Assembly (NCBI GenBank): GCA_903897565.1
Contig: CAIUCF010000839.1
Location: 1 to 5,968 of the forward strand
Direction of reading: 5' to 3'
DNA length: 5,968 nt
Source of the DNA: an uncultured Rhodospirillales bacterium
GTDB lineage: Bacteria; Pseudomonadota; Alphaproteobacteria; ATCC43930; CGMCC-115725
Made by a program: the position numbers and the translations under genes. The notes beneath the pieces were generated by a model that was given only the letters and a program-made list of their open reading frames with translations, was not told where the DNA came from and did not search any database. Positions 1 to 5,968 of the stretch are shown in pieces; the first letter of the stretch is position 1, and each line of letters opens with the position of its first letter.

Positions 1-341
1 CAACCGCCCATGCTGGAGCCGACCAGGATCTGCGGCCCCGACGTCAGCGCATCAAACACCGCGAGCGCGTCGTCGCGCCATTGGCTGATCGTGCCGTCCT
101 CGAAGCGGCCGGAGGATTGGCCATGGCCCTGGTAGTCGAAACGAAGGAAGGCCTGGCCGCGGGCAGCGCAGGATTGCTCCAGCGCCACCGCCTTGGTGCC
201 GGTCATGTCGGAGTTGAAACCGCTGAGGAAGACGACCCCCGGCAGATCGCCCTTGCCTTCAACGCGTTGGTAGGCGATGGAAACTCCCCCGTCCCGCGTC
301 AGTCGCCGGGGCGGCGTGGTCTGGTCCAACGCTTCAGTCAT
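1..341 (-). CDS. Alpha/beta hydrolase, N-terminal part (runs off left edge)
   Basis: This is a serine hydrolase of the alpha/beta fold, resembling the ABHD10-like esterase/thioesterase group; the substrate is unknown. The 113 complete residues read from MTEALDQTTPPRR. A glycine-rich segment, LSGFNSDMTGTKA (residues 39-51), lies where the oxyanion-hole loop is expected. FDYQGHGQSSG (68-78) is the usual strand and turn before the next helix. The nucleophile elbow is GSSMGG (108-113), with Ser110 as the predicted catalytic serine. The catalytic acid and histidine would lie beyond the window edge. I chose the ATG at 341 because GAGGAG (350-355, minus strand) sits 8 bases upstream. An in-frame ATG at 347 is only 2 bases from that site, too close. 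The gene diverges from the glycosyltransferase at 369. There is no signal peptide, so it is probably cytoplasmic. The fold is secure; the specific activity is not. Confidence 0.88.
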   Translation of the reverse strand, partial: MTEALDQTTPPRRLTRDGGVSIAYQRVEGKGDLPGVVFLSGFNSDMTGTKAVALEQSCAARGQAFLRFDYQGHGQSSGRFEDGTISQWRDDALAVFDALTSGPQILVGSSMGG

Positions 342-349
342 TCCCATTT

Positions 350-355
350 CTCCTC
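350..355 (-). promoter_or_regulatory. Ribosome binding site of the alpha/beta hydrolase
   Basis: On the minus strand this reads GAGGAG. It is 8 bases from the ATG at 341 and 2 bases from the in-frame ATG at 347, so it decides in favour of the 341 start. Confidence 0.6.
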
Positions 356-368
356 AACCGGTTGATCC

Positions 369-1601
369 ATGCCTTCTAGCACCGAGCGGCGCGCTTTCGA
401 AACCGAACATGCCGGGCGTCCGCCCGCCGTGTTGCAGGTCGTGCCGACGCTGGTGACCGGCGGGGTGGAGCGCGGCACGGTTGAAATCGCCGCCGCGCTG
501 GTCAAGGCCGGTTGGCGCGCGATCGTGGCCTCGAGCGGCGGACCGATGGTGCACGAGATCGAGCGCGCCGGGGCGGAGCACGTGACCCTGCCGCTGGCGT
601 CGAAAAACCCGGTGGTGATCTACCGCAACATTGCCCGGCTGCAGCGGCTGATCGAGGCTGAGTCGATCGACCTCGTCCATGCCCGCAGCCGCGCGCCGGC
701 CTGGAGCGCCTATTACGCCGCCAGGCGCAGCGGCCGACCCTTCGTGACGACCCTGCACAATATCTATGGCGGCGGCTCGGGCGCCAAGCGGCTCTATAAC
801 TCGGTCATGGCCAAGGGCGACCGGGTGATTGCGATCTCGCAATTCGTCGCCGATCATGCGATCGCGACCTATGGCCTCGATCCGGCGCGGCTCACCGTCA
901 TCCATCGCGGCGTCGATCTCGCCCGCTTCGATCCGAGCGCGATCCACCCGTCGCGGCTGATCGCCCTGGCCAAGGAGTGGCGACTTGAGGATGGCGCGCC
1001 GGTGATCATGCTTCCCGGCAGGATGACGCGCTGGAAGGGCCATTTCGATCTGCTGGAAGCGGTCTCGCGCCTGCCGCGGCGCGACCTTCAGGTGCTGTTC
1101 GTCGGCAATGACCAGCAGCATCCCGGCTTCCGCAAGGAGTTGGAGACGCGGATCGCCGCGCTCGATCTGGGCAGCATCGTCCACATGGTCGGCGACGCCA
1201 AGGACATGCCGGCGGCCTTCATGTTGGCCGATGTCGTCGTCTCGGCCTCGACCGAGCCCGAGGGCTTCGGCCGGATCGCCGTCGAGGCGCAGGCCATGGG
1301 CCGACCGGTGATCGCGACCGACCATGGCGGCTCGCGCGAGACCATCATCCCCGGCGAGACCGGCTGGCTGGTGCCGCCGCGCGACCCGGCGGCGCTGACT
1401 ACGGCGCTGGAGATGGCGCTGAACCTGTCGCCGCGCGATCGCGTCATGCTGGCGGCGCGCAGCCGCGCCGCCATGACGGAAAAATTCGACGCCCGTCACA
1501 TGGCCGACGCCACCCTCGATCTCTATACGGCGCTGCTGTTTCCCGATCACGCGCCGGGTCACCGCGAGCCGGATGCTGCCGATGCCGTCGCCGGCGCCTG
1601 A
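369..1601 (+). CDS. Glycosyltransferase family 4 (GT-B fold)
   Basis: This 410-residue protein probably transfers a sugar from a nucleotide donor onto a lipid or polysaccharide acceptor at the cytoplasmic face of the inner membrane. The N-terminal acceptor domain begins with VLQVVPTLVTGGVERGT (residues 21-37), whose glycine-rich loop is typical of this family. The C-terminal donor domain starts near residue 210. It carries PGRMTRWKGH (216-225), with Arg218 and Lys223 placed to hold the donor phosphates, and the EX7E signature EGFGRIAVE (Glu298 and Glu306). Length is normal for the family. I see no signal peptide or membrane helix. The start at 369 has no clear ribosome binding site, and the first ~20 residues look like an unconserved extension, so the true start could differ. 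The next gene overlaps its 3' end by 29 bases, suggesting co-transcription. Role in lipopolysaccharide or capsule synthesis is inferred from that neighbour; donor and acceptor cannot be read from sequence. Confidence 0.9.
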   Translation: MPSSTERRAFETEHAGRPPAVLQVVPTLVTGGVERGTVEIAAALVKAGWRAIVASSGGPMVHEIERAGAEHVTLPLASKNPVVIYRNIARLQRLIEAESIDLVHARSRAPAWSAYYAARRSGRPFVTTLHNIYGGGSGAKRLYNSVMAKGDRVIAISQFVADHAIATYGLDPARLTVIHRGVDLARFDPSAIHPSRLIALAKEWRLEDGAPVIMLPGRMTRWKGHFDLLEAVSRLPRRDLQVLFVGNDQQHPGFRKELETRIAALDLGSIVHMVGDAKDMPAAFMLADVVVSASTEPEGFGRIAVEAQAMGRPVIATDHGGSRETIIPGETGWLVPPRDPAALTTALEMALNLSPRDRVMLAARSRAAMTEKFDARHMADATLDLYTALLFPDHAPGHREPDAADAVAGA

Positions 1602-2523
1602 GCGCATCCTCGTCATCAAGCTCGGAGCGCTCGGCGATTTCGTTCAGGCGATGGGCCCGGCGCAGGCGATCCGCCGCCATCACCCTGATGCCGAGATCAC
1701 CCTCCTGACCACCGCGCCCTACGCGGCCCTAGGGCGGATGGCGCCTTATTTCGATACGGTCTGGATCGACCAGCGGCCATCGCTGCTGCGCCATCCGGCG
1801 GCGCTGTGGCGATTCCGGGCACGGTTGCGGGCCGCGCGCTTCACCCGAGTCTATGATCTCCAGACGTCGGACCGCTCCAGCTTCTATCGTAGTCTGTTCT
1901 GGCCCGGGCCGATGCCGGAATGGTCGGGGATTGCCCGCGGCGCCTCGCATCCCCACGACAATCCACGGCGCGACCTCATCCACACCATCGAACGCCAGCG
2001 CGAGCAACTCAAATTCGCCGGGATCGAGGATGTCCCGCTGCCGGATCTGTCCTGGCTCGACGCCGATCTGTCCGGCATGCCGCTCGCCGAGACCGGCTTC
2101 GCGCTGCTGGTTCCGGGCGGCGCCGCGCATCGACCGGAGAAGCGTTGGCCGGCGGCGTCCTATGCCGCGCTGGCCGCCCGCATTGCGGCCCAGGGGCTGC
2201 AGCCGGTGATCCTCGGCGGGGCGATCGAGCGTGATCTGGCTGCCGCGATTGTCGCCGCCGTGCCGACGGCCCTCGACCTGACGGCCAGGACCGATTTCGC
2301 GACGATCGCGGCACTCGCCCGCAAGGCGCGCTTTGCGGTCGGCAACGACACCGGGCCGATGCATCTTATCGCTGCGTTGGGTTGCCCGGCGACGGTATTG
2401 TTCTCCGCCGCGTCGGATCCGGAGATCACGCAGCCGCGCGGGAGCGACGTGACGGTGCTGCGGCGTGAACGCTTGGCGGATCTGTCCCCGGCCGAGGTTG
2501 CGGCGCGCTTGCGGCTGGGCTAA
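1573..2523 (+). CDS. Glycosyltransferase family 9 (ADP-heptose:LPS heptosyltransferase-like)
   Basis: This 316-residue GT-B enzyme resembles WaaC/WaaF, which add heptose to the inner core of lipopolysaccharide in the cytoplasm. The N-terminal strand and loop read ILVIKLGALGDF (residues 12-23). Asp22 matches the conserved aspartate in the WaaC loop (Asp13 in E. coli WaaC, from memory). The donor domain has PGGAAHRPEKRWP (181-193), with Lys190 as the likely phosphate-binding lysine, and GNDTGPMH (257-264), with Asp259 in the conserved family position. All three key positions are therefore present. The ATG at 1573 gives a 29-base overlap with the upstream gene; an ATG at 1582 is equally possible, and neither has a strong ribosome binding site, so translational coupling is likely. 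Many alphaproteobacterial family 9 enzymes are not true heptosyltransferases, so I name the family and leave the substrate open. Confidence 0.9.
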   Translation: MLPMPSPAPERILVIKLGALGDFVQAMGPAQAIRRHHPDAEITLLTTAPYAALGRMAPYFDTVWIDQRPSLLRHPAALWRFRARLRAARFTRVYDLQTSDRSSFYRSLFWPGPMPEWSGIARGASHPHDNPRRDLIHTIERQREQLKFAGIEDVPLPDLSWLDADLSGMPLAETGFALLVPGGAAHRPEKRWPAASYAALAARIAAQGLQPVILGGAIERDLAAAIVAAVPTALDLTARTDFATIAALARKARFAVGNDTGPMHLIAALGCPATVLFSAASDPEITQPRGSDVTVLRRERLADLSPAEVAARLRLG

Positions 2524-2544
2524 ACCAGCACCCGTAATATCAAG

Positions 2545-2668
2545 CCTCCCCCTTGAGGGGGGAGGGTTGGGGTGGGGGTGATGCCTCCGTCGAGTGCGTT
2601 TCCTGAACGGGGGACGCCGATCCGGCTGAAACATCACCCCCACCCTGCCTCCCCCCTCAAGGGGGAGG
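2545..2668. repeat. REPIN-like pair of inverted GC-rich palindromic units
   Basis: Two arms, 2545-2583 and 2632-2668, are near-perfect reverse complements separated by 48 bases. Each contains the same 21-base imperfect palindrome (CCTCCCCC, loop TTGAG, GGGGGAGG on the left arm's strand) followed by a G-rich tail ending in GGTGGGGGTGATG. The arms differ only in the junction between palindrome and tail (GTTGGGG against CAGGG). The transcript could fold as two small local hairpins or as one long hairpin of about 35 pairs. The arrangement matches two REP-type units in opposite orientation, as in REPIN or BIME elements. From memory, similar C-run/G-run intergenic palindromes are common in Alphaproteobacteria. 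It lies between the family 9 glycosyltransferase stop and the thrS start. No U-run follows either arm, so a classical terminator is not supported. Confidence 0.85.
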
Positions 2669-2684
2669 GGTCTAGCTTCATTTT

Positions 2685-2690
2685 GAAGGA
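2685..2690 (+). promoter_or_regulatory. Ribosome binding site of thrS
   Basis: GAAGGA lies 9 bases upstream of the GTG at 2700. It supports that GTG as the start although it is not ATG. It follows the right repeat arm by 16 bases, so a long hairpin formed by the repeats would sit close to this site. Confidence 0.65.
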
Positions 2691-2699
2691 TACCGTCCC

Positions 2700-4645
2700 G
2701 TGGCCGTTTCTCCCGCCGCCGAGAGCCCCATCACCCTGACCCTGCCGGATGGCGCGACGCGCGTGTTCGAGGGACCGGTGACCGGCGCCGCCGTCGCGGC
2801 CTCGATCGGCGCCGGTCTCGCCAAGGCGGCCCTCGCCATCAAGATCGATGGCCAGATGCGCGACCTGTCGCGCGTGATCGACCGTGACGCGCGGATCGCC
2901 ATCGTCACCCGTGAGCAGCCCGAGGGCATCGAACTCCTGCGCCACGACGCCGCCCATGTCATGGCGCAGGCCGTCAAGACCCTGTTCCCCGAGACCCAGG
3001 TCACCATCGGCCCGTCGATCGATACCGGCTTCTACTACGACTTCGCCCGCGACCAGCCCTTCGCCCTCGACGATCTCGCCAAGATCGAGGAGAAGATGCG
3101 CGAGATCGTGCGCGCCGATCAGCCCTTCGTGCGCGAGGAATGGCCGCGCGATCAGGCGATCGCATATTTCGAGAATGTGGGCGAGCACTACAAGGCGGAG
3201 ATCATCCGCGATCTGCCCGAGGGCGAGATCATCTCGATCTATCGCCAGGGCGAGTTCCTCGATCTCTGCCTCGGGCCGCATGCGCCGAGCACCGGCAAGA
3301 TCGGCATGGGCTTCAAGCTGACCAAGCTGGCCGGCGCCTATTGGCGCGGCGACAGCCGCAATCCGATGCTCCAGCGGGTGTATGGAACGGCGTGGGCCTC
3401 GGAGAAGGAGCTGGCGCAGTACCTGTTCCAGCTCGAAGAGGCGGAGAAGCGCGACCATCGCCGCATCGGCCGCGAGCTCGACCTGTTCCACCTCCAGGAG
3501 GAAGCCCCGGGCCAGGTGTTCTGGCACCCCAAGGGCTGGACCATGTTCCGGATCCTCGAGAACTTCATCCGCAGCCGGCTCGAGCCCGCCGGCTATGACG
3601 AGGTCAAGACACCGCAGCTGGTCGACCAGTCGCTGTTCAAGGCCTCGGGCCATTGGGACATGTACGGCGCCAACATGTTCAAGGTCGAGCATGACGAGGG
3701 CGCGCGCGTCGCCGGCATCAAGCCGATGAACTGCCCGGGCCATGTCCAGATCTTCCGCCAGGGGCTGAAGAGCTATCGCGACCTGCCGCTGCGCTATTCC
3801 GAGTTCGGCGCCTGCCATCGCAACGAACCCTCAGGCGCACTGCACGGCATCATGCGGGTGCGCGCCTTCACCCAGGATGACGCCCATATCTTCTGCACCG
3901 AGGATCAGGTGGTCTCCGAATGCGAGGCCTATATCCGGCTGCAGCTCGGCGTCTACAAGGCGCTCGGCTTCGACAAGATCGACGTCAAGCTGGCGCTGCG
4001 CCCCGACGAGCGCTACGGCACCGACGCAATCTGGGACCGCGCCGAAGGATCCTTGCGCTCCGCGCTCGACCGTGCGGGTTTGCCCTATACCGACCTGCCC
4101 GGCGAGGGCGCGTTCTACGGCCCGAAGATCGAATTTCACCTCCACGACGCGATCGGCCGCACCTGGCAATGCGGGACTTTGCAGTTCGACGGCGTGTTGC
4201 CGGAGCGACTCGACGCCGCTATATCGGCGAGGATGGCCAGCGCCACCGCCCGGTGATGCTGCATCGGGCGATTCTCGGCTCGCTGGAGCGCTTCATCGGC
4301 ATCCTGATCGAGCAGTATGCCGGCAAGTTCCCGCTATGGCTGGCGCCGGTCCAGGCCGTGGTCGCGACCATCACCTCGGATGCCGACGACTATGCCCGCG
4401 AGATACAGAAAGCCTGCGTCGCCGTGGGTTTGCGGGTCGAAGCCGATCTCCGCAACGAGAAGATCAACCTCAAAGTCCGCGAGCACAGCCTGGCGAAAGT
4501 GCCGGTGATGCTGGTCGTTGGCAAGCGCGAGGCCGAGACCGGCATGGTCGCGTTGCGCCGCATGGGCGGCAAGGATCAGGAAATCGTCGCCCTTAACGAT
4601 GTGATCCATAGATTGTCAATCGAAAGCGCGGTACCATCCGCGTGA
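2700..4645 (+). CDS. thrS: Threonyl-tRNA synthetase, reading frame broken by a single-base loss near 4218
   Basis: ThrS charges tRNA-Thr with threonine in the cytoplasm. The first frame runs from GTG 2700 to TGA 4254-4256 (518 residues). Homology then continues one frame back, from about 4220 to TGA 4643-4645. Restoring one base gives 648 residues, close to the 642 of E. coli. Domains in order are TGS (about 10-73), editing domain with His82, His86, Cys190 and His194, class II catalytic core (about 245-545) and anticodon-binding domain (about 550-648). The zinc ligands are Cys345 in MNCPGH, His396 in DDAH and, after the break, His522 in VMLHRA. All three are offset by exactly 11 from E. coli Cys334, His385 and His511, so no other net indel lies between them. 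As written, the first product lacks His522, motif 3 and the anticodon-binding domain, and should be inactive in aminoacylation. infC follows 82 bases downstream. The family is certain; whether the break is real is not. Confidence 0.93.
4215..4220 (+). other. thrS: Frameshift site within thrS
   Basis: The first frame reads Asp-Ala-Ala (codons from 4212) and then ATA TCG GCG AGG, which has no ThrS homology. Reading from 4220 instead gives TAT ATC GGC GAG GAT (YIGED), the expected family sequence leading to PVMLHRA. One base is missing around GCCGCT, most simply a third base of the second Ala codon. There is no homopolymer and no XXXYYYZ slippery heptamer here, so programmed frameshifting is not indicated. 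Confidence 0.88.
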
Positions 4646-4656
4646 TTTATTAACCA

Positions 4657-4672
4657 CCACCGGAACCGGTGG
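4657..4672 (+). other. Small perfect inverted repeat between thrS and infC
   Basis: CCACCGG and CCGGTGG are separated by AA; in RNA this would fold as a 6-bp stem with a GAAC tetraloop. It lies 11 bases after the thrS stop and 44 bases before the infC ribosome binding site. No U-run follows, so it does not look like a rho-independent terminator. It may be an mRNA processing or stability element, or chance in GC-rich DNA. Confidence 0.4.
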
Positions 4673-4716
4673 ACGCCCGTCGCGTTCACCCTCATCTCGT
4701 TTCGTTTGGAACTGTT

Positions 4717-4730
4717 GGAGGCCGTACATA
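4717..4730 (+). promoter_or_regulatory. infC: infC ribosome binding site and AUA initiation codon
   Basis: GGAGG (4717-4721) is followed by a 6-base spacer (CCGTAC) and ATA (4728-4730). This spacing is right for initiation at the ATA. The next in-frame ATG (4743) is 21 bases from GGAGG and has no purine-rich site of its own, so this element decides the start of infC. Confidence 0.7.
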
Positions 4731-5270
4731 GCCAGACCACCGATGAACACCCCCAGTCCGCCGTCCCGCGAGGGACCGCGCGTCAATGAGGAAATCAATG
4801 TCCCGCGCGTTCGACTGGTAGACCAGAACGGCACCATGGTGGGTGTCGTACCGCGCAACGAAGCCCTGGTGATGGCAGCCCAAGCCGGACTCGACCTCGT
4901 CGAAGTCGCTTCCGCCGCCGATCCGCCGGTCTGCAAAATCCTCGATTACGGCAAGTTCAAATACGAGGAACAGAAGAAGCGTAACGAGGCTCGCAAGAAG
5001 CAGAAGGTCATCGAGATCAAGGAAATCAAGCTGCGTCCGGGTATCGACGAGCATGATTACGAGGTCAAGCGACGCAGCATGATCAAGTTCGTGGAGGAAG
5101 GCGACAAGGTGAAGGTCACCATGCGCTTCCGTGGCCGCGAACTCGCGCATCAGGAAATCGGCATGAACGTGCTGATGCGGGTGCGCGACGATCTCGACGA
5201 GATCGCCAAGATCGAGCAGCATCCGAAGATGGAAGGCCGCCAGATGATCATGGTGCTGACGCCGCGTTAG
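4728..5270 (+). CDS. infC: Translation initiation factor IF-3, probable AUA start
   Basis: IF-3 binds the 30S ribosomal subunit, blocks premature joining with 50S and checks the start codon and initiator tRNA. From the ATA at 4728 the product is 180 residues, the same length as E. coli IF-3, and begins ARPPMNTPSPP after the initiator. From the ATG at 4743 it would be 175 residues. The N-terminal domain contains GPRVNEEINVPRVRLVDQNG, a strong family signature, and then DLVEVASAADPPVCKILDYGKFKYE. A lysine-rich linker follows (EEQKKRNEARKKQK). The C-terminal ribosome-binding domain includes IKLRPGIDEHDY, VTMRFRGRELAH and the end MEGRQMIMVLTPR. The gene follows thrS by 82 bases, the conserved thrS-infC order. 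A non-AUG start is the classic basis of IF-3 autoregulation in E. coli (AUU); the same control here is an inference. A probable terminator follows the stop by 27 bases. Identity is near certain, the start less so. Confidence 0.95.
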   Translation: MARPPMNTPSPPSREGPRVNEEINVPRVRLVDQNGTMVGVVPRNEALVMAAQAGLDLVEVASAADPPVCKILDYGKFKYEEQKKRNEARKKQKVIEIKEIKLRPGIDEHDYEVKRRSMIKFVEEGDKVKVTMRFRGRELAHQEIGMNVLMRVRDDLDEIAKIEQHPKMEGRQMIMVLTPR

Positions 5271-5297
5271 GCCGAGGTATCATCCTGGAGTGTGACG

Positions 5298-5328
5298 AAG
5301 GCTCGGAGCGCAAGTTCCGGGCCTTTTT
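5298..5328 (+). terminator. Rho-independent terminator after infC
   Basis: AAGGCTCGGA (5298-5307) pairs with TCCGGGCCTT (5316-5325) as a 10-bp stem with one T-G wobble, around the 8-base loop GCGCAAGT. TTT completes a five-T run (5324-5328). It begins 27 bases after the infC stop codon. The T-run is short but the stem is strong, so it probably ends the thrS-infC transcript. Confidence 0.7.
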
Positions 5329-5388
5329 CGTGGGCTGTTGATTGTTGCCGGCAAAGCTGCAAAGAGCAGTGCCGTCGAATGCGTCCGC

Positions 5389-5393
5389 GGAGG
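5389..5393 (+). promoter_or_regulatory. Ribosome binding site of the 3' partial gene
   Basis: GGAGG lies 5 bases upstream of GTG 5399 and favours that start over an upstream in-frame GTG at 5369, which has only a weak purine tract before it. Confidence 0.6.
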
Positions 5394-5398
5394 TCGGG

Positions 5399-5968
5399 GT
5401 GAAGGTCAGAACAGGGGCTATCGCAGCAGCAACCATCGTCGTCCTCGCCGTGGTCGCATTGCAGGTGGCCGACCGCATCGCCAGCCGCCGCATTGCCAGC
5501 GCGCTCGATCACGGCATCACGCTCCTGCCTTCCCAGATCGGCGTGAAATACGCGGGCGTCTCCTATTCCTTCCGAACCGGCGTCGCGACGATTACCGGCC
5601 TGATTCTCACCTCCAATGCCGACGGCGTCGTCGGGACCGAGACGATCGACCGTGTCGACGTCTCGGGCGCATCGTGGGATGTCGGCGAGGCGTTCGCGCG
5701 GATCCAGGCGGACCCGACGACCCTCACCCGTGACACGGTGCTGCCGATCGCCGATCGCGTCAGCTTGACCGGGATCCACTCGCAGGCGCCGAGTTTCAAG
5801 CTGACCTTCGGGAATGTGACCGTGACCGGGATACGCCTGCATCCGTGGGCGCTATTCCAGCCCGGCATCCCGAGCATGGCCGCGATCATCCATCAGATCA
5901 CCGGGCCGCCACCGAATCTGGAGGGACCGAACGGCAGTACGGTCGCGATGGCCCAAGCAATCCCGCTA
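5399..5968 (+). CDS. Unrecognised membrane-anchored or exported protein, N-terminal part (runs off right edge)
   Basis: I do not recognise this gene. A frame opens at GTG 5399 with a good GGAGG site and stays open for 190 codons to the window edge. The product starts with basic residues (KVR), followed by a hydrophobic stretch, TGAIAAATIVVLAVVALQVA (about residues 5-24). This looks like an uncleaved signal anchor, placing the rest in the periplasm. No lipobox cysteine is present. The exported part is rich in Val, Thr, Ile and Gly in alternating patterns, such as VKYAGVSYSFRTGVATITGL and FKLTFGNVTVTGIRL, which suggests a beta-rich fold. The style is reminiscent of AsmA-like or DUF945-like envelope proteins, but I see no diagnostic motif and assign no function. 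It is separated from infC by 128 bases containing a probable terminator, so it is likely a separate transcription unit, although I could not identify a promoter. Confidence 0.75.
   Translation, partial: MKVRTGAIAAATIVVLAVVALQVADRIASRRIASALDHGITLLPSQIGVKYAGVSYSFRTGVATITGLILTSNADGVVGTETIDRVDVSGASWDVGEAFARIQADPTTLTRDTVLPIADRVSLTGIHSQAPSFKLTFGNVTVTGIRLHPWALFQPGIPSMAAIIHQITGPPPNLEGPNGSTVAMAQAIPL

Noticed and set aside
354..1619. A 421-codon open frame on the minus strand opposite the family 4 glycosyltransferase, longer than the sense gene itself
   Set aside because: Its translation is Arg/Gly/His/Asp-rich low-complexity sequence without domain motifs, as expected from the antisense of GC-rich codons. 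The plus-strand gene has clear GT4 motifs.
2509..2540. A possible promoter with TTGCGG (2509-2514) and TAATAT (2535-2540) ahead of thrS
   Set aside because: The 20-base spacing is too long, and both boxes match consensus only partly.
2545..2565. Left repeat arm as a rho-independent terminator for the glycosyltransferase genes
   Set aside because: The hairpin is strong, but it is followed by a G-rich tail with no U-run, and the same unit recurs inverted downstream, which fits a repeat element better.
1729..2643. A 304-codon minus-strand frame opposite the family 9 glycosyltransferase
   Set aside because: It is composition-driven antisense of a gene with intact GT9 motifs, and it runs into the repeat region, which adds more low-complexity residues.
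2634..3818. A 394-codon open frame on the minus strand opposite thrS
   Set aside because: The plus strand has unmistakable ThrS domains and active-site residues. The antisense product has no recognisable motif and starts and ends without context.
4215..4222. Programmed -1 ribosomal frameshifting in thrS
   Set aside because: There is no slippery heptamer of the XXXYYYZ type, and I know of no precedent for recoding in ThrS. A missing base is simpler.
4613..4654. TTGTCA (4613-4618) and TATTAA (4649-4654) as an infC promoter at the end of thrS
   Set aside because: The boxes are 30 bases apart, far from the 16-18 needed, and no better partner is present.

Overview
The window is GC-rich, densely coded DNA that looks chromosomal. 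Gene content and protein style point to an alphaproteobacterium, perhaps near Rhodospirillales or Rhizobiales; that placement comes from general family resemblance, not from a search. I see no insertion sequence, integrase, phage gene, CRISPR array, tRNA or rRNA, and I did not find a convincing new biological system.

Layout: (1) the 5' part of an alpha/beta hydrolase on the minus strand, running off the left edge. (2) Diverging from it after only 27 bp, a GT-B glycosyltransferase of family 4, overlapped by 29 bp by a family 9 (heptosyltransferase-like) glycosyltransferase; the pair probably acts on cell-envelope glycans. (3) A 176-bp spacer holding two near-identical, oppositely oriented GC-rich palindromic units, a REPIN-like pair. 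(4) The threonyl-tRNA synthetase gene thrS, whose reading frame is broken by one missing base near 4218, just before motif 3 of the catalytic domain. (5) infC, coding for translation initiation factor IF-3, followed by a probable rho-independent terminator. (6) The start of an unrecognised membrane-anchored protein, running off the right edge.

thrS and infC are adjacent, a conserved order in many proteobacteria, so the right half is a translation-machinery block. infC appears to start at a non-canonical AUA codon at 4728, with an excellent ribosome binding site placed for it and not for the ATG 15 bases downstream. This fits the known logic of IF-3 autoregulation through a poor start codon.

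The points most worth a second look are the thrS frameshift, the nearby odd residues in a normally conserved ThrS motif, the AUA start of infC and the inverted repeat pair ahead of thrS. The frameshift could be a sequence error, true gene decay or, less likely, a split or recoded enzyme.
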